A stretch of DNA of 64,000 bases from Asanoa ferruginea (GTDB lineage: Bacteria > Actinomycetota > Actinomycetes > Mycobacteriales > Micromonosporaceae). The notes below the pieces were generated by a model. It worked only from the letters and a program-made list of their open reading frames with translations, searched no databases and was not told where the DNA came from. Location: NCBI RefSeq assembly GCF_003387075.1, contig NZ_QUMQ01000001.1, forward strand, positions 5,766,001-5,830,000. Reading direction: 5' to 3'. Numbering within the stretch: the stretch's first letter is position 1; every line of letters starts with the position of its first letter. This document shows positions 15,147 through 22,555 of the stretch, piece by piece. A program made the position numbers and the translations under genes.

Positions 15147-15580
15147 CCAAACACAAGAGAGCACGTCTGCTGGTCGCCGGGGCGATCGCCGTGGGCGGGG
15201 CCCTCGCGATCGCGGTGCCGGCCGGCGCCGCCGTGCAACTGCAGTCGGAGTCGCCGGCCCGTGGCATCGCCAAAATCAACAAGACCGCGCAGATCAAGGC
15301 CAACGGTGCCGCCGGCGTGGTGACCATCCAGGTCAACTGCGTGCCGCAGCGGTCGTTCGACTCGCAGGTCACCGTCAGCCAGCGCGTGGGCGGGCAGGTG
15401 ACCAGCGGCGTGACCTACCTCTACAACATTCGTTGCGAGGCCGACGGCACCAACAAGGTGAAGGCCTCGGTGGTTCCGGGCCCGAAGCCGTTCAAGCCGG
15501 GCGTCGCGTTCGCGACCGCTCGGGTCGACTTCTACCCGCAGAGCGACAGCGCGTCCCGCGAGATCACGTTCGTTCGCTGA
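15143..15580 (+). CDS. Small exported protein of unknown function
   Basis: 145 residues, starting at GTG 15143 within the stop of the ligase-like gene (GTGA), with GGGGAGGAAGAA upstream. A Sec signal peptide ends near AVPAGAAVQ. The mature part has one Cys pair (NCVPQ and IRCEAD), likely a disulphide, and a beta-rich composition. No family was recognised. Strict coupling to a glycan ligase-like protein suggests a role at the cell surface, but this is inference. A strong terminator follows. Confidence 0.6.
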   Translation: MTKHKRARLLVAGAIAVGGALAIAVPAGAAVQLQSESPARGIAKINKTAQIKANGAAGVVTIQVNCVPQRSFDSQVTVSQRVGGQVTSGVTYLYNIRCEADGTNKVKASVVPGPKPFKPGVAFATARVDFYPQSDSASREITFVR

Positions 15581-15588
15581 TCCAGACC

Positions 15589-15616
15589 GTGGGTCTCCGG
15601 GACGCCGGAGACCCAC
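15589..15616 (+). terminator. Perfect 12-bp stem terminator
   Basis: GTGGGTCTCCGG and CCGGAGACCCAC pair perfectly around a GACG loop. The hairpin starts 8 bases after the exported-protein stop and separates it from pstS. Confidence 0.8.
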
Positions 15617-15790
15617 GCCGCGGTGCAGTCCAGAGTATCGCCCGTTTTGTGGTCTACCGCCTATTTCGCCTGAACAGTCACGAAGCCGGACGTTGTGGTT
15701 TTAACTCGTGCTGGTGGCTGGACTTCGTCCTGGCGCCCGGGGAGGCGGCTTCACGTCCCCTCAGGAAGCGACTCGAAGGGATCTCGTCAG

Positions 15791-16894
15791 GTGAAGCTCC
15801 AGCGGAACGGCTCGATCGCCTGTCTCGCACTGACGGCCGCGCTCACGCTGAGCGCGTGCGGAACCGACAGCAACGACACCGCCGCGACCGTGGCGGGCCC
15901 GCCCGCGGCGGCGATCAACTGCGCCACCGGCACGCTCAACGCGCAGGGCTCCTCCGCGCAGAAGAACGCCATGGACGAGTGGCGTAAGAACTACCAGCAG
16001 CAGTGCTCGGGGTCGACGATCAACTACGAGCCGACGGGGTCGGGCGCCGGCGTGCAGGCGTTCATCTCGGGCACCGCCGACTTCGCGGGCTCGGACACGG
16101 CGCTCACCTCGGCGCAGCAGCCGCAGGCCAACGCCCGCTGTGGTGGCAACCCCGCGGTCAACCTGCCGATGGTCGTCGGTCCGATCGCGGTCGCGTACAA
16201 CCTCTCGGGTGTCGATAATCTTCAGCTCTCGCCCGGCACGCTTGCCAAGATCTTCGCCGGTGGCATCACGCAATGGGACGACGACGCGATCAAGGCCGAC
16301 AACCCCGGTGCGTCGCTGCCGTCGACCACCATCCAGAGCGTGCACCGCTCCGACGAGTCGGGCACGACCGGCAACTTCACCGGCTATCTGACGGCCGCCG
16401 CCGGCGCTGACTGGACCTTCGGCCAGGGCCAGGCGTGGAAGGCACCGGGCGGCACGGGTTCCAAGGGTTCCGACGGTGTCGCGCAGTCGGTGAAGTCGAC
16501 CGACGGTTCGATCGGCTACATGGAGTTGTCGTTCGCCGAGAACGCCGGGCTCAACATGGCAAAGATCAAGAACGGCGCCGGTCAGTTCCAGGAGTTGACG
16601 CCCGAGGCGGCCAGCAAGACGATCGAGGGCGCCCAGATCACCGGCGCCGGCAACGACGTCACGCTGAACATCAACTACGCCACGGCGGCGCCGGGTGCCT
16701 ACCCGATCGTGCTGGTCACCTACGAGATCGTGTGCAGCAAGGGCGGCCCGTCCGGCAAGACCGCGCTGATCAAGGGCTTCCTCGGCTACACCGCGAGCTC
16801 CGAGGGCCAGGGCATCCTCAATGGACTGGGCTACGCGCCGCTGCCGGGCAACGTCCAGAGCCGGGTCCAGACCTCCGTCAACAACATCGCCTGA
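15791..16894 (+). CDS. pstS: Phosphate ABC transporter substrate-binding lipoprotein PstS
   Basis: 367 residues from GTG 15791. The lipobox LSAC is at Cys 23, so the protein is a lipoprotein outside the membrane. Phosphate-site motifs are present: TLNAQGSSAQ near the mature N-terminus, TADFAGSDTALT, and HRSDESGTTGNF, where the Ser/Thr/Arg/Asp residues contact phosphate. It delivers phosphate to PstCA. It is the first gene of pstSCAB in the order usual for actinobacteria. No clear PhoP box was found in the 15617-15790 leader, although phosphate control is expected for the family. Confidence 0.95.
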   Translation: MKLQRNGSIACLALTAALTLSACGTDSNDTAATVAGPPAAAINCATGTLNAQGSSAQKNAMDEWRKNYQQQCSGSTINYEPTGSGAGVQAFISGTADFAGSDTALTSAQQPQANARCGGNPAVNLPMVVGPIAVAYNLSGVDNLQLSPGTLAKIFAGGITQWDDDAIKADNPGASLPSTTIQSVHRSDESGTTGNFTGYLTAAAGADWTFGQGQAWKAPGGTGSKGSDGVAQSVKSTDGSIGYMELSFAENAGLNMAKIKNGAGQFQELTPEAASKTIEGAQITGAGNDVTLNINYATAAPGAYPIVLVTYEIVCSKGGPSGKTALIKGFLGYTASSEGQGILNGLGYAPLPGNVQSRVQTSVNNIA

Positions 16895-16918
16895 TCCGAC
16901 CAGCAGCGGAGCGAGCAG

Positions 16919-17902
16919 ATGGTCAAGCCTGACCTGACGCCCGACGGTGGTCAGGTCAGTGGATGGCTGCCACGCCGCAAGGGTTTCGGTGCCGAACGCG
17001 CGTTCGGCACCCTTACCTTGCTCGCGGGCCTGATGGTCCTGGTGATCATCGTTGCGATCACCGTCTTCCTGATCGCGAAAGCGATCCCCGCCCTGCAAGC
17101 CGACACCGCCAACTTCATCACCGAGACCGACTGGTTCCCCAACCAGACCCCGCCCGAGTTCGGCATCGCCGCGCTCGCCTGGGGCACGCTGGTCACCTCG
17201 GTCATCGCGCTCGTCGTCGCCGTGCCGATCGCCCTCGGGATCGCGCTCTACCTCTCGCACTACGCGCACCGGCGGATCGCGACCACGTTCGGTTTCCTCA
17301 TCGACCTGCTGGCGGCCGTGCCGAGTGTTGTGTTCGGACTGTGGGGCTTCACCGTCTTCATCGAGCCGGTGCGGACGTTCTCGGTCTGGCTCAACAAATA
17401 CTTCGGGTGGCTGCCATTCTTCGACGGCATCGGCCCGTTCGGTCGCTCGTTCCTGCTGGGCGGCCTCGTGCTCGCCATCATGGTGCTGCCGATCGTCACC
17501 GCGCTCTCCCGCGAGGTCTTCATCCAGACACCCACCGCCAACGAGGAGGCGGCGCTGTCGCTGGGCGCGACCAGGTGGGAGATGCTCCGCACCGCGGTGC
17601 TGCCCTACGGCCGGCCCGGTGTCATCGCCGCGGTGATGCTCGGCCTCGGCCGCGCGCTCGGCGAGACCATCGCGCTCGCGCTGACCCTCGGCTTCATCAA
17701 CGAGGTCACGCTCAACATCATCAAGAACGGCGGCAACTCGATCGCGGCCAACATCGCCAACGGATTCGGCGAGGCCGGCGAGGTCGGCCGCGGCGCACTG
17801 ATCGCGTCGGGTCTCGTGCTGTTCGCCATCACGCTCGTCGTCAACATCGCGGCCCGCGCGGTCATCTACCGCCGGCGCGATTTCACGGAGTCCGCGGCAT
17901 GA
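16919..17902 (+). CDS. pstC: Phosphate ABC transporter permease PstC
   Basis: A 327-residue inner-membrane permease with six membrane segments and a long periplasmic loop after the first. The family coupling loop is EEAALSLGATRWEMLRTAVLP. The AVPSVVFGLWG segment and the GRALGETIALAL motif near the C-terminus are typical of PstC. It starts at ATG 16919, 24 bases after pstS, and overlaps pstA by four bases (ATGA). It pairs with PstA to form the phosphate channel. Confidence 0.95.
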   Translation: MVKPDLTPDGGQVSGWLPRRKGFGAERAFGTLTLLAGLMVLVIIVAITVFLIAKAIPALQADTANFITETDWFPNQTPPEFGIAALAWGTLVTSVIALVVAVPIALGIALYLSHYAHRRIATTFGFLIDLLAAVPSVVFGLWGFTVFIEPVRTFSVWLNKYFGWLPFFDGIGPFGRSFLLGGLVLAIMVLPIVTALSREVFIQTPTANEEAALSLGATRWEMLRTAVLPYGRPGVIAAVMLGLGRALGETIALALTLGFINEVTLNIIKNGGNSIAANIANGFGEAGEVGRGALIASGLVLFAITLVVNIAARAVIYRRRDFTESAA

Positions 17903-18975
17903 CCGCTCCCGCACAGGCCCCGACAGGCCAGAACCAAGCACTTCGCGGCCGGCGTACGCCGCTGGTGGTGTTTGCCGTCATCGCCGTCATCGCGTTCGGG
18001 GTCTCGGCCGCGCTCTGTTACGGCGCCGGGATCGGCGGCTGGGTCCTCACGATCGTCATCGGCCTGATCCTCTACCTGGCGGGCGTGTTCGTCGCCGTCA
18101 ATCGCGTCGAAGGTCGCCGGGCCGCCCGCAACCGCATCTGGAGCACGCTGATCCAGTTGGCGTTCGTACTCGCGCTGCTCCCGCTCGTCTCGGTGATCTG
18201 GACCTTGATCTCCAAGGGCACCGAGCGCTTCGACCTCAACTTCTTCACCACGTCGTTGAACAACACCGGCGCCCGCGACCCCGACGGCGGCGCCGTGCAC
18301 GCGATCATCGGCACGCTGCAGCAGGTCGCCCTGGCGGCGTTCCTCACGATCCCGCTCGGTGTGCTGGCCGCTATCTACATCGTCGAGTACGGCCGCGGCC
18401 GACTGGCCCTGACGATCCGGTTCTTCGTCGACGTGATGACCGGCATCCCGTCGATCGTCGCCGGCCTGTTCATCCTGTCGTTCTGGGTGCTGATCGTGTC
18501 GCCCTGGTACAACAACGGCCAGCCCGCCTTCTCGGGTTTCGCCGCGGCACTGGCGTTGAGCGTGTTGATGCTGCCGACAATTGTGCGATCGACCGAGGAA
18601 ATGCTGCGGTTGGTGCCGGCACCGCTGCGCGAGGGCGCCTATGCGCTGGGCGTACCCAAATGGAAGACCATCCTGAAGGTGGTCATTCCGACCGCCCTGC
18701 CCGGCATCGTCACCGGGATCATGTTGGCCATCGCGCGTGCGGCGGGGGAGACCGCGCCGGTACTTTTAGTAGCAGGCGGCACCGCCGCCGTAAATATCAA
18801 CCCATTCAACAACAACCAGTCGTCGCTGTCCCTTTTCGTGTTCCAGCAAGCGAGCGACGCATCCCGATTCTCACCGGCGCGAGCCTGGACGGCGGCGCTC
18901 ACTCTGGTGGCGCTAGTGCTCATCCTCACCATTGCCGCCAAGCTCATAGCCGGGCGCAACCGCATTCGCCGTTGA
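17899..18975 (+). CDS. pstA: Phosphate ABC transporter permease PstA
   Basis: 358 residues from ATG 17899 (ATGA overlap with pstC). After an N-terminal extension with two membrane segments (LVVFAVIAVIAFGVSAALCY and the next), the standard PstA core follows, with IPLGVLAAIYIVEYGRG, MTGIPSIVAGLFI, the coupling loop REGAYALGVPKWKTILKVV and RAAGETAPVLLVAG. The extended N-terminus is usual in actinobacteria. It forms the phosphate channel with PstC and is energised by PstB. Confidence 0.95.
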   Translation: MTAPAQAPTGQNQALRGRRTPLVVFAVIAVIAFGVSAALCYGAGIGGWVLTIVIGLILYLAGVFVAVNRVEGRRAARNRIWSTLIQLAFVLALLPLVSVIWTLISKGTERFDLNFFTTSLNNTGARDPDGGAVHAIIGTLQQVALAAFLTIPLGVLAAIYIVEYGRGRLALTIRFFVDVMTGIPSIVAGLFILSFWVLIVSPWYNNGQPAFSGFAAALALSVLMLPTIVRSTEEMLRLVPAPLREGAYALGVPKWKTILKVVIPTALPGIVTGIMLAIARAAGETAPVLLVAGGTAAVNINPFNNNQSSLSLFVFQQASDASRFSPARAWTAALTLVALVLILTIAAKLIAGRNRIRR

Positions 18976-18996
18976 TCCGGCAGGGGACTGACAGAT

Positions 18997-19773
18997 ATGG
19001 CCAAGCGCGTCGAAGCGTCCGGTGTCACCGCCTACTACGGGGCGTTCAAAGCGATCGACGACATCAACCTCATAGTCGATCCGAAGACGGTCACCGCCAT
19101 CATCGGCCCGTCGGGCTGCGGCAAGTCGACGTTCCTGCGCGCCATCAATCGGTTGCACGAGGTCCTCCCCGGTGCCCGGGTCGAGGGCAAGCTGACGATC
19201 GACGACGAGAACATCTACGAGAAAGACGTCGACGTCACCGCCGTACGCCGGATGATCGGCATGGTCTTCCAACGCCCCAACCCGTTCCCGACGATGTCGA
19301 TCTTCGACAACGTCGTGGCCGGCTTGCGCCTCAACGGTATGCGCCGCAAATCCGTGCTCCACGAAGCGGCCGAGAAGGCGCTGCGCTCGGCCAACCTGTG
19401 GGACGAGGTCAAGGACCGGCTGAACAAGCCCGGCGCGGGCCTGTCAGGTGGTCAGCAGCAGCGGTTGTGCATCGCCCGGACGATCGCGGTCGAGCCGCAG
19501 GTCGTGTTGATGGACGAGCCCTGCTCGGCGCTCGACCCGATCTCCACGCTGGCGATCGAAGACCTGATGTTCAAGCTGAAGGACAGCTTCACCATCATCA
19601 TCGTGACGCACAACATGCAGCAGGCGGCCCGCGTCTCCGACCGCACAGCGTTCTTCTCGATCGAGAAAACCGGCGACCCCGGCCGGCTCATCGAATACGA
19701 CACGACACAGAAGATCTTCAACAGCCCGGGCGAGCGGAAGACCGAGGACTACATCACGGGCCGGTTCGGCTGA
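18997..19773 (+). CDS. pstB: Phosphate ABC transporter ATP-binding protein PstB
   Basis: 258 residues, 21 bases after pstA. Walker A is GPSGCGKST (near residue 35), the Q-loop region is [10 protein letters not shown], the signature is LSGGQQQR, Walker B is VVLMDEP and the switch His is in VTHNMQQA. The [15 protein letters not shown] stretch is diagnostic of PstB over other ABC ATPases. No phoU follows; the next gene is on the other strand. Confidence 0.96.
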   Translation: MAKRVEASGVTAYYGAFKAIDDINLIVDPKTVTAIIGPSGCGKSTFLRAINRLHEVLPGARVEGKLTIDDENIYEKDVDVTAVRRMIGMVFQRPNPFPTMSIFDNVVAGLRLNGMRRKSVLHEAAEKALRSANLWDEVKDRLNKPGAGLSGGQQQRLCIARTIAVEPQVVLMDEPCSALDPISTLAIEDLMFKLKDSFTIIIVTHNMQQAARVSDRTAFFSIEKTGDPGRLIEYDTTQKIFNSPGERKTEDYITGRFG

Positions 19774-19780
19774 CGGCGTC

Positions 19781-20560
19781 CTATGAAAACGGGCCGCGCA
19801 CGGTGACCCCGCCGTCGACGCCGAGGCTCTGCCCGGTCACGTAGGACGACAGCGGCGAGGCCAGGTAGACGGCGGCCGCGGCGGCGTCGTCGGGAACGCC
19901 GAGCCGGCGCAGCGGGATCTCTGGCACGTCGTCGGCGGCCTGACCGGTGTTGGCCACCGCGGTCGAGATGGCGCCGCAGGCCACGACGTTCATCCGGATC
20001 CCATCCGCGGCGTATTCCGCGGCGACGGTCTTGGCCAGACTCACCAGCCCGGCCTTGGCGGCGCCGTAGCTGGCCTGCATCGGCGCGGCCATCGTCCCGG
20101 TGACCGAACCGACGCTGACGATCGACCCACCCTGACCCTGGGCCAGGAACGCGCGGATCGCCGCCCGGACCGCGCGGGCCACATAACCAAGGTTCATCTC
20201 GTAGGCGAGGTCCCAGTCGTCGTCGCTCATCTCGTGCAGCCGGACGGCCGGCACGAACGCGACCTGCCCACCCACAACGGTGACGAGCGTGTCGAGCCGA
20301 CCGAACTCGGCGACGGTGGCGCCGACGAACTCGTCCGCGGCCGACCGCGACCGCACGTCACCGGCGAGCGCGAGCGCGCGGGCGCCCGACCCGGTCAACT
20401 CGGCGACGGCAGCTTCTGCCCGGCCCGGGTCGATATCAGCGACGGCGACGGCCGCACCGGCAGCGGCGAACGCCCGCGAGATCGCCCGCCCGATCCCGTC
20501 ACCCCCACCCCCGATGACCAGCGCATTCCTGCCATCAAGGGGCCGAGTCCAGTTGATCAT
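19781..20560 (-). CDS. SDR family oxidoreductase
   Basis: About 259 residues from ATG 20560; an upstream ATG at 20578 is also possible. It is a classical short-chain dehydrogenase/reductase: the cofactor motif is GGGGDGIGRA (a Gly-rich variant of TGxxxGIG), ADIDPGR suggests an NAD preference, and the active site has Ser in VSVGSVTG with YGAAK. The C-terminal YVTGQSLGVDGG is typical. It converges on pstB with a 7-base gap. The substrate cannot be told from sequence. Confidence 0.87.
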   Translation of the reverse strand: MINWTRPLDGRNALVIGGGGDGIGRAISRAFAAAGAAVAVADIDPGRAEAAVAELTGSGARALALAGDVRSRSAADEFVGATVAEFGRLDTLVTVVGGQVAFVPAVRLHEMSDDDWDLAYEMNLGYVARAVRAAIRAFLAQGQGGSIVSVGSVTGTMAAPMQASYGAAKAGLVSLAKTVAAEYAADGIRMNVVACGAISTAVANTGQAADDVPEIPLRRLGVPDDAAAAAVYLASPLSSYVTGQSLGVDGGVTVRGPFS

Positions 20561-20584
20561 GGATGAATCATTCCACATCGCGCG

Positions 20585-21115
20585 TCAACGGATCTCCGCG
20601 AAGCCGTGCCCCGCCATCCGGGCGACGACCGCCTCGATGGCCTCCTTCGAAACGGTCGGGACGACAACCAGAGTCCGCTCGGCGAAGTAACCGGGCCCTG
20701 CTAGTGCGCTCTGGATCTCCTGCGCCAGCCGGGTCGGGTCGTAGAAGGTGACCACCTTGTCGCCGCCGGCCCAACGGACCGTTACCTCGATCCACCCCTT
20801 GGCCTCGGTCATCGTCCAGTCGTATTCGTCCAGGTCGTGGGGATAGCCGACCTGCACGGCGGCGGCGGCTTCGGTGCCGTGTTCCCGGAGCGTCCGCAGG
20901 ACCTCGCCGGGGTCCCGTCCGGTCGCGGCGGCCAGGGCGGTTACCGCGTCTGCCGCCAGAGCCGTGAGGTTGAACGCCGCCGCGGCCGCATCCTCCTTGG
21001 TCGCGGCGTCGGTGACGTTGTAGAGCTCCGCGTCGTCGTCCGCAAGGTAGGCGGCCACACCATCGAGGGCAGCCTGGCGCAGCCGGGCGCTGCGCTGTCG
21101 GTTGAGCTTCCTCAT
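20585..21115 (-). CDS. Hypothetical protein
   Basis: About 176 residues from ATG 21115 (MRKLNRQRS). This start leaves a 4-base gap after the acetyltransferase gene, whereas an upstream start would overlap it. The sequence is acidic and Ala-rich, with ALDGVAAYLADDDAELYNVTDAATKEDA near the start region and the beta-rich WIEVTVRWAGGDKVVTFYDPTRLAQEI later. No signal peptide or membrane segment is seen. I do not recognise the family. It is probably transcribed with the upstream GNAT gene. Confidence 0.5.
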   Translation of the reverse strand: MRKLNRQRSARLRQAALDGVAAYLADDDAELYNVTDAATKEDAAAAAFNLTALAADAVTALAAATGRDPGEVLRTLREHGTEAAAAVQVGYPHDLDEYDWTMTEAKGWIEVTVRWAGGDKVVTFYDPTRLAQEIQSALAGPGYFAERTLVVVPTVSKEAIEAVVARMAGHGFAEIR

Positions 21116-21119
21116 CGAT

Positions 21120-21629
21120 TCAGTGTCTCGTGTCAGCCGGAGCGTCCAGGAGAAGCTCGTATAGGTAGTGGTCTCCGTCGGTGCCGGTTTGGCGGAATCC
21201 GGCACGTTCGAGGGTTCGTTGTGAAGCGACGTTGTCCGCGGTGGTGTCGGCGACGACCCGGTCCAACCCTTGGCCGGCCGCGACGGTTAACAGCGCGGCG
21301 AGGGCCTCCGCGGCGTAGCCGTTGCCGCGGGCCGATGGGGACAGGCCGTAGCCGACCTCGACCGACCCGTCGGCAGGCTGGCCCTTGAAGCCGATCCCGC
21401 CGATGGCCTGACCATCGGCGGCCCGGGTGATCTGGTAATGCCCGAACGGCCGCTGGTCTCCGTGGGCAGCCGTAGCGCGGAGAAACGCCGTGATGCCCAT
21501 GACGTCGCCGTCGAACGGGTAGTCGTCGGCCCAGGTGTCGCCGGCACCGGCCCGCCGCGCGACGATGCGTTCACCCTCCGCGGTGTCGATGGCGTGCAGG
21601 TGCAGGCGCTGCGTTTCGATGTCGGTCAC
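21120..21629 (-). CDS. GNAT family N-acetyltransferase
   Basis: About 169 residues from GTG 21629 (VTDIETQRLHL); a GTG at 21662 would add 11 residues. It is the RimJ/RimL-like type: the fold starts with IETQRLHLHAI, the acetyl-CoA pyrophosphate loop is the SARGNGYAAEAL segment, and the late motif is NVASQRTLERAGF. It transfers an acetyl group from acetyl-CoA to an amine on an unknown acceptor. Confidence 0.85.
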   Translation of the reverse strand: MTDIETQRLHLHAIDTAEGERIVARRAGAGDTWADDYPFDGDVMGITAFLRATAAHGDQRPFGHYQITRAADGQAIGGIGFKGQPADGSVEVGYGLSPSARGNGYAAEALAALLTVAAGQGLDRVVADTTADNVASQRTLERAGFRQTGTDGDHYLYELLLDAPADTRH

Positions 21630-21669
21630 GGCAACAGCGAAGCAGCCGCCGACCCCGCCCACAATCCGA

Positions 21670-22467
21670 TTACGGCTTGCCTACGACGGCCTCCAGGTAG
21701 TCCATCCGCAGCACCAGCGTGGCGTCGTCGGAGACGTTGAAGCGCTTGACCACCTCGACCATCTCGGCCCTCAGGTCGGCCGCGCGGTCCGCCTCCAGCG
21801 CGTTGAGCGCCTTGTGGGTCGGGCCGTAGAAAGCGCCGAAGAACTCGGCCTGGTGTTCCGGCGACGGGAACCGCCACAGGAACTCGCGCGCCGGCGCCGA
21901 GATGGTCACCTCGGGGCCGAACAGCTCCCGCAGGCGGTCGGCGCTGCCCCAGAGCGCCGGCGGCAGCAGCCCGGGCGGCGGCGGCACGTAGCGGCCGAGG
22001 GTCTGGAAGAGCTGGCCGACGTAGCTGTCGGGGGTCCAGTTGACCATGCCGATCCGGCCGCCGGGGCGGCACACCCGCAGCAGTTCGGCCGCCGTTTTCT
22101 CCTGGTCGGGTGCGAACATGGCGCCGCACGTCGACAGGACCACGTCGAAGGAGTCGTCGGCGAAGGGCAGGACCTCGGCGTCGGCCTCCTGGAACGACGC
22201 CTCCAGGCCTTCGGCCCGGGCCCGCTGCCGGGCGCGTTCCAGCAGCGCGGGCACGTAGTCGACGCCGACGACCTGGCAGAAGCGGCGGGCGGCGGCGAGG
22301 CTGGCGTTTCCGTTGCCACACGCCACGTCGAGCACCCGCTCGCCGGCGCGCAGGTCGACGGCCTCGCACAACAGCTCCGCCGTGAGCAGCAGGCGGGTGC
22401 CCACCGCCGAATAGTCGCCCGAGGCCCAGGTCGCCTGCTGCCGCTGCTTGATGATGGTGGTGTCCAC
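21670..22467 (-). CDS. SAM-dependent class I methyltransferase
   Basis: 265 residues from GTG 22467, chosen for GGGAGGAAG 5 bases upstream. The Rossmann-like SAM fold has motif I LDVACGNGNASL, the acidic loop VGVDYVP, EADAEVLPFADDSFD (motif II region) and LLRVCRPGGRIGMVNW (motif III region). It belongs to the Methyltransf_11/UbiE-like group. The substrate is unknown. It lies 88 bases downstream of the large LuxR-family regulator and may be cotranscribed. Confidence 0.87.
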   Translation of the reverse strand: MDTTIIKQRQQATWASGDYSAVGTRLLLTAELLCEAVDLRAGERVLDVACGNGNASLAAARRFCQVVGVDYVPALLERARQRARAEGLEASFQEADAEVLPFADDSFDVVLSTCGAMFAPDQEKTAAELLRVCRPGGRIGMVNWTPDSYVGQLFQTLGRYVPPPPGLLPPALWGSADRLRELFGPEVTISAPAREFLWRFPSPEHQAEFFGAFYGPTHKALNALEADRAADLRAEMVEVVKRFNVSDDATLVLRMDYLEAVVGKP

Positions 22468-22555
22468 TGTGCTTCCTCCCGGTCGCGACCTGCCGTCCAG
22501 GTCGGTCAGGGAAACGCTAGGAGGCATCCGGCGTCGACGGATCGGGGTCGCGTCC

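Noticed and set aside
15617-15790. PHO box before pstS
   Set aside because: Only loose matches to GTTCACC-type repeats were seen and none with the right spacing, so no site was called.
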